DNA from: VXNE01 sp965206615
GTDB lineage: Bacteria > Pseudomonadota > Gammaproteobacteria > Pseudomonadales > Azotimanducaceae
NCBI GenBank assembly: GCA_965206615.1
Contig: CBDBKI010000004.1
Coordinates: forward strand, 124,001 to 188,000
Direction: 5' to 3'
DNA: 64,000 nt
Shown here: piece after piece, positions 34,134 to 42,738 of the stretch
Layout of the letters: every line of letters starts with the position of its first letter
Numbering within the stretch: position 1 is the first letter of the stretch
The notes under the pieces: generated by a model
The model's input: only the letters and a program-made list of their open reading frames with translations
Told to the model about the DNA's origin: nothing
Database searches by the model: none
Made by a program: the position numbers and the translations under genes

Positions 34134-34290
34134 TCTGGCGCCCTGCGCGCGGGAGTCTGGCGCCCTGCGCGCGGGAGTCTGGCGCCCTGGCGCGCGGGAG
34201 TCTGGCGCCCTGGCGCGCGGGAGTCTGGCGCCCTGGCGCGCGGGAGTCTGGCGCCCTGGCGCGCGGGAGTCTGGCGCCCTGGCGCGCGCG
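34134..34290. repeat. 22/23-bp GC-rich minisatellite between gyrA and mtaD
   Basis: Six full tandem units and one partial one: two of 22 bp (34134-34155, 34156-34177), four of 23 bp (34178-34200, 34201-34223, 34224-34246, 34247-34269) and a truncated seventh. Units begin TCTGGCGCCCTG and end GCGGGAG; the 22-bp units lack one G. Each contains the self-complementary GGCGCC and GCGCGC. It fills about half of the 311-bp divergent promoter region of gyrA and mtaD. Near identity of units suggests recent slippage expansion. The rest of 34051-34361 shows no gene. Confidence 0.9.
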
Positions 34291-34361
34291 CCACCCGGGG
34301 CCGAACACCCTTTGCCGGGGGATCGCGCGGAACACCTGGACCCGTCCGATATACTCCCGCC

Positions 34362-35669
34362 ATGCCCGCCCTGGTGCTCCATCCCCGCTACCTGCTCCCC
34401 ATCGCTCCGGAAGATGCCGTGTTGGAAGGCACGAGTGTCGCCGTCGAAGGCGGGCGCATCGTCTGCGTCGCGCCGCGCCGCAAGGTGGAAGCGCGTTACC
34501 CCGGTGCGGACGCGGTGCCGCTCGACACGCACATCCTGATGCCGGGCCTGGTGAACGCGCACGGCCACCTCGCGATGTCGCTGATGCGGGGCGTCTCCGA
34601 GTCGCAGCCCCTCGATGCCTGGCTGGAGGAGACCATCTGGCCGCTGGAGGCGCGCTGCGTGAGCCCGGAGTTCGTGGCGGACGGCACGGCGCTTGCGCTG
34701 GCGGAGATGATCGCGACGGGCACGACCTGCGCGAGCGACATGTACTGGTTTCCGGAGGCGGCCGCCCGGACCGCCGTCGAGGCGGGGTTCCGGTTGCAGG
34801 TGGCCTTCCCGGTGGCCGAGTTCTCGAGCGCCTGGGCGGGCTCGGCGCAGGAGTGCGTGCACAAGGGGCTCGCGTTGCACGACCGTTATCGCGGCGACAA
34901 GCTGATCCGCGTCGCGTTCGGCCCGCACTCGGCCTATGCGACCGACGCCGGCATCCTGCGCCATGTGCAGATGCTTGCCGACGAGATCGACGCCGGCATC
35001 CAGATGCACCTGCACGAGACGGCGTCGGAAGTCGCGCGGGCACGCGCGCGTACCGGGGGTACCTGGGTGGCCATGCTCGACGCGATGGGGCTCCTGACGC
35101 CCAGCCTGCAGGCGGTACACATGACTCAGCTCAGCGATCACGAACTCGAATGCGTCGCGACGGGAGGAGCGCACGTCGTGCATTGTCCCCGGTCGAACAT
35201 GAAGCTCGCGAGCGGGCGCTGCCGCGTCGACGATCTCCGGGCTGCGGGGATCAACGTCGCGCTCGGCACCGACGGTGCGGCTTCGAACAACTCTCTCGAC
35301 CTCTTTGACGAGCTGCGCGCCGCCGCGTTGCTGCGTATCTCCGTGACCGAGGATCCGACGGTGGCGCGGCCCGCGGAGATGTTGCGGATGGCGACGCTGG
35401 ATGGGGCGCGGGCGCTCGGCCTCGACGCCGAGATCGGATCCGTCGAGGTCGGCAAGGCCGCGGATCTCATCGCCGTCGACTTCGATCATCCCGCGATGCA
35501 GCCGCTGCACGATCCCCGTGCGCAGCTCGTGCACGCGCAGGCGGGGCGCCACGTCAGCCATGTCTGGGTGAACGGGCGGTGTCTCTACGAGGAGGGTCGC
35601 TTCCACACGCTGGACGTGCCGCGCGTCCTGGCCCGGGCACGGGAGTGGCCGGCGAGGATGGCAAGTTGA
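34362..35669 (+). CDS. mtaD: TRZ/ATZ-family amidohydrolase, probable 5-methylthioadenosine/S-adenosylhomocysteine deaminase
   Basis: A 435-residue metal-dependent hydrolase. Metal-binding motifs of the amidohydrolase superfamily are visible: PGLVNAHGH, the MHLHETASE histidines, VHMTQLSD and the aspartate of LGTDGAASNNSLDLFDE. By position before ubiG it matches the pseudomonad gene that deaminates 5-methylthioadenosine or S-adenosylhomocysteine in methionine salvage, although the mtnA that often precedes it is missing. Its stop overlaps the ubiG start by 4 bases. Chlorohydrolase names for this family are historical. Confidence 0.87.
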   Translation: MPALVLHPRYLLPIAPEDAVLEGTSVAVEGGRIVCVAPRRKVEARYPGADAVPLDTHILMPGLVNAHGHLAMSLMRGVSESQPLDAWLEETIWPLEARCVSPEFVADGTALALAEMIATGTTCASDMYWFPEAAARTAVEAGFRLQVAFPVAEFSSAWAGSAQECVHKGLALHDRYRGDKLIRVAFGPHSAYATDAGILRHVQMLADEIDAGIQMHLHETASEVARARARTGGTWVAMLDAMGLLTPSLQAVHMTQLSDHELECVATGGAHVVHCPRSNMKLASGRCRVDDLRAAGINVALGTDGAASNNSLDLFDELRAAALLRISVTEDPTVARPAEMLRMATLDGARALGLDAEIGSVEVGKAADLIAVDFDHPAMQPLHDPRAQLVHAQAGRHVSHVWVNGRCLYEEGRFHTLDVPRVLARAREWPARMAS

Positions 35670-36388
35670 GCGCCGAGCACAACGTCGACCACGGCGAGAT
35701 CGCGAAGTTCGAGGCGCTGGCGCATCGCTGGTGGGATCCGGACGGGGACTTCAAGCCCCTGCACGACATCAACGCGGTACGCGTGGCGTACCTCGAGGAG
35801 CGCTGCCGACTCGCGGGGGCACGGGTGGCGGACATCGGCTGCGGCGGCGGCATCCTGACGGAGAGCCTGGCCGGGCTCGGTGCGGAGGTCACCGGCATCG
35901 ACATGGCCCGGAGCCCGTTGGCCGTCGCGCAACTGCATGCCATCGAGGCGGGTCTCGATACGGCCATCCGCTACGAACGCACGACGCCGGAAGCCTTTGC
36001 CCAGGCGGAGCCGGCCGCGTTCGGACTGGTCACCTGCCTCGAGATGCTCGAGCACGTGCCGGACGTGACCTCGACCGTGCAGGCGCTCGCGGATCTCGCC
36101 GCGCCGGGCGGCGACGTGGTCGTGTCGACGATCAACCGCACCCCGAAGGCGTACCTGCTCGCGGTGTTGGGGGCCGAGTACATGCTCCGCATCCTGCCGC
36201 GCGGCACGCACGACTACGAGAAGTTCATCCGCCCTTCGGAGCTGGCTCGCGCGATGCGCCACGCCGGGCTGACCGTCGTCGAGATCGTCGGCATGCGCTA
36301 CAACCCGTTCACGCGCAGCTGCGCGCTCGGCGACGATGTCGATGTGAACTATCTCGTGCATGCGCGCAAGGATGGCGACCACGCATGA
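35666..36388 (+). CDS. ubiG: Ubiquinone biosynthesis O-methyltransferase
   Basis: A 240-residue SAM-dependent methyltransferase that carries out both O-methylations of ubiquinone synthesis. It has HNVDHGEIAKFEALAHRWWD at the start, the SAM motif VADIGCGGGILTE, TCLEMLEHVPD and PRGTHDYEKFIRPSEL. The likely start is a TTG at 35666 overlapping the mtaD stop as TTGA, with GAGG at 35654-35657 as ribosome binding site; a GTG at 35645 is the alternative. Ubiquinone implies aerobic respiration. The yciK gene overlaps its end by 4 bases. Confidence 0.94.
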   Translation: MSAEHNVDHGEIAKFEALAHRWWDPDGDFKPLHDINAVRVAYLEERCRLAGARVADIGCGGGILTESLAGLGAEVTGIDMARSPLAVAQLHAIEAGLDTAIRYERTTPEAFAQAEPAAFGLVTCLEMLEHVPDVTSTVQALADLAAPGGDVVVSTINRTPKAYLLAVLGAEYMLRILPRGTHDYEKFIRPSELARAMRHAGLTVVEIVGMRYNPFTRSCALGDDVDVNYLVHARKDGDHA

Positions 36389-37161
36389 CCGCACCCCGGC
36401 CGCGCTATCGGCCGCCGGCGGATCTGCTCGCCGGGCGCGTCGTGCTGGTCACCGGGGCGGGGGACGGCATCGGCCGTGCGGCCGCCCTCGCCTATGCGCG
36501 CCATGGCGCAGAGGTAGTGCTCCTCGGGCGTACGCGGAGCAAGCTGGAGGCCGTCTTCGACACCATCGCGGCAGACACCGAGACCCGCCCCGTCATCGTA
36601 CCGGCGGATCTCGCCCGCTTCGACGAAGACGCCGGTCAACGCCTCGCGCAGGCGGTCGAGGACGACTACGGTCGTCTCGACGGCATCCTGCACAATGCGT
36701 CCCTGCTGGGGCCGCGCGTACCGGTCGCCCACTATCCGGCGGCTGCCTGGGCGGAAGTGATGCAGGTCAACGCCATCGCGCCGGTCGTCATCACGCGGGC
36801 GCTCCTGCCGCTGCTCGACGCGGCGCCGGACGCTTCCATCGTGTTCACGTCTTCCGGCGTCGGCCGGGTCGGCAGGGCGTATTGGGGCGCCTACGCGGTA
36901 TCGAAGTTCGCCACCGAAGGGCTCTCCCAGACGCTGGCGGACGAATACGAGGACGCCGGGCGGATCCGGGTCAATGCCCTCAATCCCGGGGGGACGCGTA
37001 CCGCGATGCGCGCCGCCGCGTATCCGGCGGAGGATCCCATGAGCCTGCCGGAACCCGAGGCCCACATGGATCTCTACCTCTACCTGATGGGTCCCGATTC
37101 CGCGGGCGTAACGGGCCGTAGTATCGATGCGCCCAGCTGGCCGGGGCCATTGAATATGTGA
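36385..37161 (+). CDS. yciK: YciK-like short-chain dehydrogenase
   Basis: A 258-residue SDR oxidoreductase with the cofactor motif VTGAGDGIGRAAALAYA, the NNAG-equivalent ILHNASLLGPR and the catalytic YWGAYAVSKFA (Tyr and Lys). ATG overlaps the ubiG stop as ATGA. The YciK family keeps company with ubiG in pseudomonads; its substrate is unknown. The mupP phosphatase that lies between ubiG and yciK in pseudomonads is absent. Confidence 0.9.
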   Translation: MTAPRPRYRPPADLLAGRVVLVTGAGDGIGRAAALAYARHGAEVVLLGRTRSKLEAVFDTIAADTETRPVIVPADLARFDEDAGQRLAQAVEDDYGRLDGILHNASLLGPRVPVAHYPAAAWAEVMQVNAIAPVVITRALLPLLDAAPDASIVFTSSGVGRVGRAYWGAYAVSKFATEGLSQTLADEYEDAGRIRVNALNPGGTRTAMRAAAYPAEDPMSLPEPEAHMDLYLYLMGPDSAGVTGRSIDAPSWPGPLNM

Positions 37162-37172
37162 GCAAGACGAAA

Positions 37173-37193
37173 CCGCGCTTTTGTTTTGCGCGG
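37173..37193. terminator. Hairpin between convergent yciK and rluB
   Basis: CCGCGC (37173-37178) and GCGCGG (37188-37193) form a 6-bp stem with a T-rich nine-base loop. It lies 11 bases after the yciK stop and 10 bases from the convergent rluB end, so it could stop transcription from both sides. Confidence 0.45.
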
Positions 37194-37203
37194 CTGAACA
37201 AGT

Positions 37204-38085
37204 TCAGGGATGCACTTGTGCAGAGGTTTGTTGACGGCTGGCCGGCAACTCGGGGTAGGGAATCAGCAGCGAGCGGGTCTCCTGGCGCGCGCCCGGGCGA
37301 CCCTTGCGTGGCGGGGCGTCACAGGGCAGGCGCAACAGACCGTAGAGCGCCGTCAGGTCCGCGGGCCCCAGCTCCGCGACGCGCCCGCGCCGCAGCCAGG
37401 ACGGCAAGACGACCGGGCCGTAACGCACGCGTTTCAGACGGGTCACCTTGCGTCCGAGGCGCTCGAACAGCCGGCGCACCTCGCGGTTGCGCCCCTCCAT
37501 CAGGACCGCGTGGTACCAGTGGTTTGAGCCGCTGCCATCGTAGTACCGGATGTCGGAGAAACGCTGGATCTCCCCGTCGATGTCCACACCCGCCTTGACC
37601 TGCTCGAGCGCCGCCTCGGTGAGTTCGCCATCGATGCGCACCGCGTACTCTCGATCGATGCCGGTCGACGGGTGCATCAGCTTGTGGGCCAACTCCCCAT
37701 CGTTGGTGACCATGAGCAGGCCGCTCGTGTTGATGTCGAGCCGGCCGACCGTTATCCAGCGTCCGCGATGGATGGAGGGCAACCCGTCGAAAACGGTTTT
37801 CCGACCCTCGGGATCGCGGCGGGAACAGATCACGCCCTCGCGCTTGTTCAGAACGAGTACGCGGGGCCGGGGCGCCCCGCCGGCCGTCAGGCGTCGACCG
37901 TCGACCGCGATGCGGTCGCTGTCCGCCACCCGGTCGCCAAGCGTCGCGGCCTTGCCGTTGACCGTAATGCGCCCGGCGAGAATCCAGCGCTCCATTTCGC
38001 GGCGCGAACCGAGGCCCCGCGCGGCCAGCACCTTGTGCAGTTTCTCCGACACCGGGGTGTTGCCGACGGCTGGATCAGTTTTCAA
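37204..38085 (-). CDS. rluB: 23S rRNA pseudouridine synthase B
   Basis: A 293-residue RsuA/RluB-family enzyme that makes pseudouridine in 23S rRNA helix 89. An N-terminal S4 domain (VSEKLHKVLAARGLGSRREM) precedes the catalytic part with the active Asp in GRLDINTSGLL and GRNREVRRLFERLG. The C-terminal tail is basic. The TTG at 38085 overlaps the scpB stop as TTGA; a GTG at 38052, giving the start VSEKL, is equally plausible. It follows scpA-scpB as in other gammaproteobacteria. Confidence 0.92.
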   Translation of the reverse strand: MKTDPAVGNTPVSEKLHKVLAARGLGSRREMERWILAGRITVNGKAATLGDRVADSDRIAVDGRRLTAGGAPRPRVLVLNKREGVICSRRDPEGRKTVFDGLPSIHRGRWITVGRLDINTSGLLMVTNDGELAHKLMHPSTGIDREYAVRIDGELTEAALEQVKAGVDIDGEIQRFSDIRYYDGSGSNHWYHAVLMEGRNREVRRLFERLGRKVTRLKRVRYGPVVLPSWLRRGRVAELGPADLTALYGLLRLPCDAPPRKGRPGARQETRSLLIPYPELPASRQQTSAQVHP

Positions 38086-38780
38086 CGGTCGAGGGTCGGC
38101 AACGGAACGACGTTCGCGAGGGCGCTGTCCGCTTCCTCTTCGCCGTCCGCGAGGACCGCCAACTCCATGGCTTCGCCGGCCCCGGTCTGGCCGTCGATAG
38201 CGTCCTCGGGCGGCCCATCGTCGTCTCCGGTGGAAGACGCGATCAGCGCCCGGATCTCTGCGAGCGGCGGCAACTCGTCGAGGCTCTTCAGGTCGAAGTA
38301 GTCGAGGAAGGCGCCGGTCGTGCCGTACAGGGAGGGTCGGCCCGGAACTTCCCGCTGTCCCACCGCCCGGATCCAGCCGCGTTCGAGCAGCGTACGCATG
38401 ATGTTCGGGCTGACGGTCACGCCCCTGACCTGCTCGATGTCGCCACGCGTGACGGGCTGGCGGTACGCGATGAGCGCCAGCGTCTCCAGCAACGCGCGTG
38501 AATAGCGCGGCGGCTTCTCCTCGAACAGCCGGCTGATCCACGGGCTCAGGGACTGGTGGACCTGAAAGCGATAGCCACTCGCGACCTGTCTGAGCCGGTA
38601 GCCGTGCCCGTCGAGGGCGTATTCGATGTCCGCGAGCGCGCTCTTCACCGCCTGGCGGGGATTGCCCTCCGGCAAGTCGCCGGGGCTGAACAGCCGCAGC
38701 ATGCGCTGCAGCGAGAGGGGCTCCCGGGAGGCGAGCAGGGCCGCCTCGAGAATGCGCTGGACCTCGGCCTGCTCCAGCAT
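38082..38780 (-). CDS. scpB: Segregation and condensation protein B
   Basis: A 232-residue ScpB with two winged-helix domains (VQRILEAALLASREPLSLQR; ALLETLALIAYRQPVTRGDI, EVPGRPSLYGTTGAFLDYFD). Together with ScpA and an SMC protein it forms the chromosome condensation complex. Its ATG shares one base with the scpA stop (TGATG at 38778-38782). The acidic C-terminal tail is poorly conserved. An SMC gene is not in the window. Confidence 0.94.
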   Translation of the reverse strand: MLEQAEVQRILEAALLASREPLSLQRMLRLFSPGDLPEGNPRQAVKSALADIEYALDGHGYRLRQVASGYRFQVHQSLSPWISRLFEEKPPRYSRALLETLALIAYRQPVTRGDIEQVRGVTVSPNIMRTLLERGWIRAVGQREVPGRPSLYGTTGAFLDYFDLKSLDELPPLAEIRALIASSTGDDDGPPEDAIDGQTGAGEAMELAVLADGEEEADSALANVVPLPTLDR

Positions 38781-39622
38781 CAGGAGGCGCCGCCGGCCGC
38801 GCGTACGTAGATCGGTGCGTAGGCGCGGTGTTGCACCAGGTCGACCAGGCCCTCGCGGGTGAGTTCCATCAGCGCGATGAACGTGACGATCACCCCGGCC
38901 CGACCCTCGTCCGGCGCGAAGAAGTCCGCGAAAGGCACGAAGCGACTGGCCGCGCTCACCTTGCGGAGCATGCGCGTCATGCGCTCGCGCACCGACAGCG
39001 CCTCGACGCGCACTGCGTGATGCGCGTTGAGATCCGTGCGGTGCAGCACGTCGGACATGGCGAGCATGAGCTCCTTCAGATCGACTGCCGGTGGCGGGTG
39101 GGTCTTGACGAGCGCCGGAGGCTCGGCGTTTGCCGGGAACAGGTCGCGCTCCAGGCGGGGCAGGTCGGCGAGCCGTTCGGCGGCGTCCTGCAGGCGCTCG
39201 TACTCCTGCAGGCGGCGGATCAGTTCCGCGCGCGGATCGTCCTCTTCGGCTTCCGCTGCCACGACACGCGGCAGCAGCAGGCGCGACTTGATCTCGGCGA
39301 GCGTTGCGGCCATGGCCAGGTACTCGCCGGCCAGGGTCAGGCGCAGCGCGGACATCAATTCGATGTAGCGCATGTACTGCGCCGTGATCTCGGCGACCCG
39401 AACCTCGAGGATGTCCAGGTTCTGGCGGCGTATGAGATAGAGGAGCAGGTCGAGCGGGCCTTCGAAGGTCTCGAGGACCACTTCGAGCGCATCGGGCGGA
39501 ATATACAGGTCGGTGGGCAGCTCCTCGACGACGTGTTCGCCGACGATGGCGACGACGGACGCGCCGCGCCGCTTGCGGCGTTCGGCGTCGAGCCGCGTGA
39601 TGCCGCTCTCCGTGCCGCTCAT
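38780..39622 (-). CDS. scpA: Segregation and condensation protein A
   Basis: A 280-residue kleisin-type ScpA. Family blocks are LETFEGPLDLLLYLIRRQN, YLAMAATLAEIKSRLLLPR and the C-terminal winged helix VIVTFIALMELTREGLVDL. ATG overlaps the trpS stop as ATGA (39619-39622); the longer open frame upstream lies inside trpS. It bridges the SMC heads with ScpB. Confidence 0.94.
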   Translation of the reverse strand: MSGTESGITRLDAERRKRRGASVVAIVGEHVVEELPTDLYIPPDALEVVLETFEGPLDLLLYLIRRQNLDILEVRVAEITAQYMRYIELMSALRLTLAGEYLAMAATLAEIKSRLLLPRVVAAEAEEDDPRAELIRRLQEYERLQDAAERLADLPRLERDLFPANAEPPALVKTHPPPAVDLKELMLAMSDVLHRTDLNAHHAVRVEALSVRERMTRMLRKVSAASRFVPFADFFAPDEGRAGVIVTFIALMELTREGLVDLVQHRAYAPIYVRAAGGAS

Positions 39623-40833
39623 CGGTGGCTGATACCCACGGCCGCCCGGACGTCCTCCATGGTTTCCCTGGCCACGTCGCGTGCGGCCTCGGAGCCCTCG
39701 ACGATGATCGTGCGCACCAGGTCCGGGTTGTCCTCGAACTGGGCCGCGCGCTCGTGAAACGGCACCTGTTCCGCGACGATCGTGTCGATCAGCGGTCCCT
39801 TGCAGTCGAGGCAGCCGATACCGGCGGAACGGCAGTTCTCCGCCGCCCAGGTGCAGACGGATTCCGACGACAGGGCCTGGTGCAGGGCGAAGACGGGACA
39901 TTTGTCCGGATCACCCGGATCGGTCCGGCGCACGCGCGCGGGATCGGTCTGCATGGTCCGGATCTTCTGCTCGACGATCTGCGGATCCTCGCGCATGCGA
40001 ATGAAGTTGTTGTAGGACTTCGACATCTTGTCGCCGTTCAGTCCCGGAATGACCGGCGTCTCCGTCAACAGCGCCTGCGTTTCCGGGAGCACGATGCGCC
40101 CGCCGCCCTCGAGGTATCCGAACAGCCGTTCGCGATCCCCGATCGACAGGTTCTGTTGCTCGGACAGGAGCGCCCGAGCCCGTTCGAGCGCCTCACGGTC
40201 GCCACGTTCGAGGTAGTCGCGCCGCGCGGCCAGGTACAGACGGGCGGTCTTGCGCCCCATCTTGCGCACCGCCGCCTGGGCATGTTCCTCGAAGCGCGGC
40301 TCGCGCCCGTAGACGTGGTTGAAGCGCCGCGCGATCTCCCGCATGAGTTCGATGTTGGGCACCTGGTCGGCACCCACGGGGACCTTGCCGGCGCGATAGA
40401 TCAGGACATCGGCGGACTGCAGGACGGGATAGCCGAGGAAGCCGTAGGTCGACAGGTCCCGGTCGTTCAGCTTCCGCTGCTGCTCCTTGTAGGTCGGTAC
40501 CCGCTCGAGCCAGCTCACCGGCGTGATCATCGACAGCAGGAGGTGCAGTTCGGCGTGTTCGGGTACGCGACTCTGCACGAAGATCGTGGAGGCTCCGGGG
40601 CTGATCCCGGCGGCGAGCCAGTCGACCACCATGTCGAGCGTGTGCTGCTCGATGATGCCCGGGTCCTGATAGTGGGTGGTGAGCGCGTGCCAGTCGGCGA
40701 CGAAGAAGAAGGACTCGTACTCGTGCTGCAGCTGCACCCAGTTCTTCAGGGCGCCGTGGTAGTGGCCAATGTGCATGCGGCCCGTGGGCCGCATTCCCGA
40801 TACAACCCGCCGATCCGAGTCGATGCTGCTCAA
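39619..40833 (-). CDS. trpS: Tryptophanyl-tRNA synthetase
   Basis: A 404-residue class I synthetase that charges tRNA-Trp. The HIGH signature is in GRMHIGHYHG and the KMSKS signature in GDKMSKSYNN. It is about 70 residues longer than E. coli TrpS; the extra length is mostly in the middle (ALERARALLSEQQNLSIGDR, FGYLEGGGRIVLPETQAL), as in the longer proteobacterial form. The start appears to be a TTG at 40833. A short inverted repeat (ACGGGA/TCCCGT) lies just upstream. Confidence 0.94.
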   Translation of the reverse strand: MSSIDSDRRVVSGMRPTGRMHIGHYHGALKNWVQLQHEYESFFFVADWHALTTHYQDPGIIEQHTLDMVVDWLAAGISPGASTIFVQSRVPEHAELHLLLSMITPVSWLERVPTYKEQQRKLNDRDLSTYGFLGYPVLQSADVLIYRAGKVPVGADQVPNIELMREIARRFNHVYGREPRFEEHAQAAVRKMGRKTARLYLAARRDYLERGDREALERARALLSEQQNLSIGDRERLFGYLEGGGRIVLPETQALLTETPVIPGLNGDKMSKSYNNFIRMREDPQIVEQKIRTMQTDPARVRRTDPGDPDKCPVFALHQALSSESVCTWAAENCRSAGIGCLDCKGPLIDTIVAEQVPFHERAAQFEDNPDLVRTIIVEGSEAARDVARETMEDVRAAVGISHR

Positions 40834-40866
40834 GTGAACGGGATTCCCGTGAACGCGCGCAACGGA

Positions 40867-41478
40867 TTATAGCTCGAACTCGGCGAGGCCCGCGCGCGTG
40901 ACGTTGGGCAGGTCGTCCGTGAGGTCGACCACCGTGGTCTGTTCCCGCAAGCATGGACCGCCGTCGATGATGAGGTCCACGACGCCCTCGAGGCGGTCGC
41001 GGATCTCCTGGGCCTCCGTCATGGGGTAGTCGTCGCCGGGAAGCAGCAGCGTGGTGGACATCATGGGCTCGTTCAGGAGCGCGAGGAGCCCGAGGCTGAC
41101 CGGACTGTCCGGCACCCGCAGGCCGATGGTCCGGCGTCTGCTCATCAGGCGGCGCGGCACCTCGCGCGTCGCCTTCAGGATGAACGTGATGGGCCCCGGG
41201 GTGTAGTGTTTGACGATGCGGTAGCTGGTGTTGTCCACCATGGCGTAGGCGGCGAGTTCGGACAGGTCCCGGCACATCAGCGTGAAATGATGGCGCGGGT
41301 GGAGGTTGCGGATACCGCGGATGCGGTCCAGGGCTGCCTTGTCACCGATGTGGCAGCCGAGCGCGTAGGTCGAATCCGTAGGGTAGACGATGACCCCGCC
41401 GCCGCGGACGATTTCCGCGGCGCGGGACAGCAGCCGGCCCTGTGGATGGGTGGGGTGGACGCTGAAGAATTGGCTCAT
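40867..41478 (-). CDS. yciO: YciO/YrdC/Sua5-family protein
   Basis: A 203-residue protein of the YrdC/Sua5 fold. It has GGGVIVYPTDSTYALGCHIG, FTLMCRDLSELAAYA, PGPITFILKAT and RTIGLRVPDSPV. YciO is the paralogue of the tRNA threonylcarbamoyl enzyme TsaC; a similar weak activity has been proposed, but its role is unclear. It precedes trpS-scpA-scpB-rluB and is divergent from yciB, with only 19 bases between the two start codons. Confidence 0.9.
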   Translation of the reverse strand: MSQFFSVHPTHPQGRLLSRAAEIVRGGGVIVYPTDSTYALGCHIGDKAALDRIRGIRNLHPRHHFTLMCRDLSELAAYAMVDNTSYRIVKHYTPGPITFILKATREVPRRLMSRRRTIGLRVPDSPVSLGLLALLNEPMMSTTLLLPGDDYPMTEAQEIRDRLEGVVDLIIDGGPCLREQTTVVDLTDDLPNVTRAGLAEFEL

Positions 41479-41497
41479 AGGAGCTATTATCCGGCAT

Positions 41498-42061
41498 ATG
41501 AAACAGTTGGTCGATTTTCTTCCGGTCCTGGCGTTCGTCGGCGTCTACATATTCACCGACATCTACGTCGCAACCGGCGCGCTCATGGTCAGCGCGGTGG
41601 CCCAACTCGTGGTCTTCAGGTTGAAGAAGTGGCTCATCAGCCGACAGCTGTGGGTGGTCGTCTGGGTCGCCCTGATCTTCGGAGGACTGACTCTCGTCCT
41701 GCAGAACAAGACGTTCATCCAGTGGAAGCCCACGGTGTTCTACTGGTTCGTGGCCTGTGCCATCCTCGCCAGCCGCTACGTGGGTCGGGGCGACTATATC
41801 CAGAAGGCGCTCGGCAAGGTGCTGGTCCTGTCGGATCGCGCGAAGACACATCTGGCCTGGGGGTGGGGTGTGGCGCTGCTGCTCGCGGGGGGCGCGAATC
41901 TGCTGGTCGCCTATGAGTTCAGCGAGCCGGCGTGGGTCACCTACAAGCTGATTTCAGCCTTCGCCGTGCCCATTCTCCTCACCGTCGCCAGCGTGGCCTA
42001 CCTTGCCGTGACGGGGCAGCTTCCAGATGAGGAGGCCCTGGACAGGGCAGAGAGTCAGTGA
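41498..42061 (+). CDS. yciB: Inner-membrane septation protein YciB/IspZ
   Basis: A 187-residue protein with five predicted membrane helices. It begins MKQLVDFLPVLAFVGVYIFT and has the conserved WKPTVFYWFVACAI. YciB/IspZ interacts with division and elongation proteins and affects envelope synthesis. The start codon is 14 bases from a GGAG, slightly long. The promoter region is shared with the divergent yciO. Its stop overlaps the next gene as GTGA. Confidence 0.9.
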   Translation: MKQLVDFLPVLAFVGVYIFTDIYVATGALMVSAVAQLVVFRLKKWLISRQLWVVVWVALIFGGLTLVLQNKTFIQWKPTVFYWFVACAILASRYVGRGDYIQKALGKVLVLSDRAKTHLAWGWGVALLLAGGANLLVAYEFSEPAWVTYKLISAFAVPILLTVASVAYLAVTGQLPDEEALDRAESQ

Positions 42062-42738
42062 GCGCAGGAGGGCGCGCCCCTGTCGGATGGGCAAGCGTCC
42101 TGGCGTGCGGGGCGTTGCTCTGTGGGGCCTTGTCGGGCACCGCCGAAACGCTGTACATCTCCGACGAATTCCGCGTGCCGTTGCGCAGCGGACCTTCCGG
42201 GGAACACCGCATCCTGCACTACGGGTTGCCGAGCGGGACGCAGCTCAAGGTGCTGCAGGTGGATGCAGACGCCGGGTTCACCCACGTCCGTCTACCGGGT
42301 GGCACGGAAGGATGGCTGCCGAACCAATACCTGGTCAGCGAGCCCATCGCGAAGATCCGCCTGACCGAGGCCGAGGAGCGAATCGAGGCCCTGGAAGGGC
42401 TGCTCGAAGGCAACGAAGCCGCGACCACGCTGGCGGACAACCGGGAGCTCGAGCAGGCCAACGCGGAGCTCCTCGATCGCAACGAGACGCTGGCCGATGA
42501 GCTGGAGGGGATCAAGCAGGCCTCGCAGGAGGGTCTCGCCATGTATGAGGCCAACCAGGATCTGGTACGGCTCAACACGAACCTGCGGGCCGAAGTGGAC
42601 GACCTCCTGGCGCAGCGCGACGGACTTGAAGAGAACGTGGAACGACAGTGGATGCTGATCGGCGCGGGCCTCCTGCTGATCGGCCTGATGCTGGGCGTCG
42701 CCATCAAGTCCCGTCCGCGCCGCAACGCGTGGTCGTGA
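42058..42738 (+). CDS. SH3-domain protein with coiled coil and C-terminal membrane anchor (TIGR04211 type)
   Basis: A 226-residue envelope protein. It has a signal peptide (hydrophobic ASVLACGALLCGALSG), a bacterial SH3 domain (LYISDEFRVPLRSGPSGEH, GTEGWLPNQYLVSEP), a long coiled coil (about residues 100-195, many Glu/Leu heptads), and a final membrane helix (WMLIGAGLLLIGLMLGVAI) before a short basic tail. This matches the TIGR04211 family of unknown function found in gammaproteobacteria. The GTG start overlaps the yciB stop. Confidence 0.85.
   Translation: MSAGGRAPVGWASVLACGALLCGALSGTAETLYISDEFRVPLRSGPSGEHRILHYGLPSGTQLKVLQVDADAGFTHVRLPGGTEGWLPNQYLVSEPIAKIRLTEAEERIEALEGLLEGNEAATTLADNRELEQANAELLDRNETLADELEGIKQASQEGLAMYEANQDLVRLNTNLRAEVDDLLAQRDGLEENVERQWMLIGAGLLLIGLMLGVAIKSRPRRNAWS

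Noticed and set aside
34134..34290. Possible CRISPR array
   Set aside because: Units follow each other without spacers and differ only by one base; there are no cas genes. It is a minisatellite.
34077..35606. 509-residue frame through the minisatellite and antisense to mtaD
   Set aside because: The repeat-coded part only mirrors the tandem units and the rest is antisense to a clear amidohydrolase.
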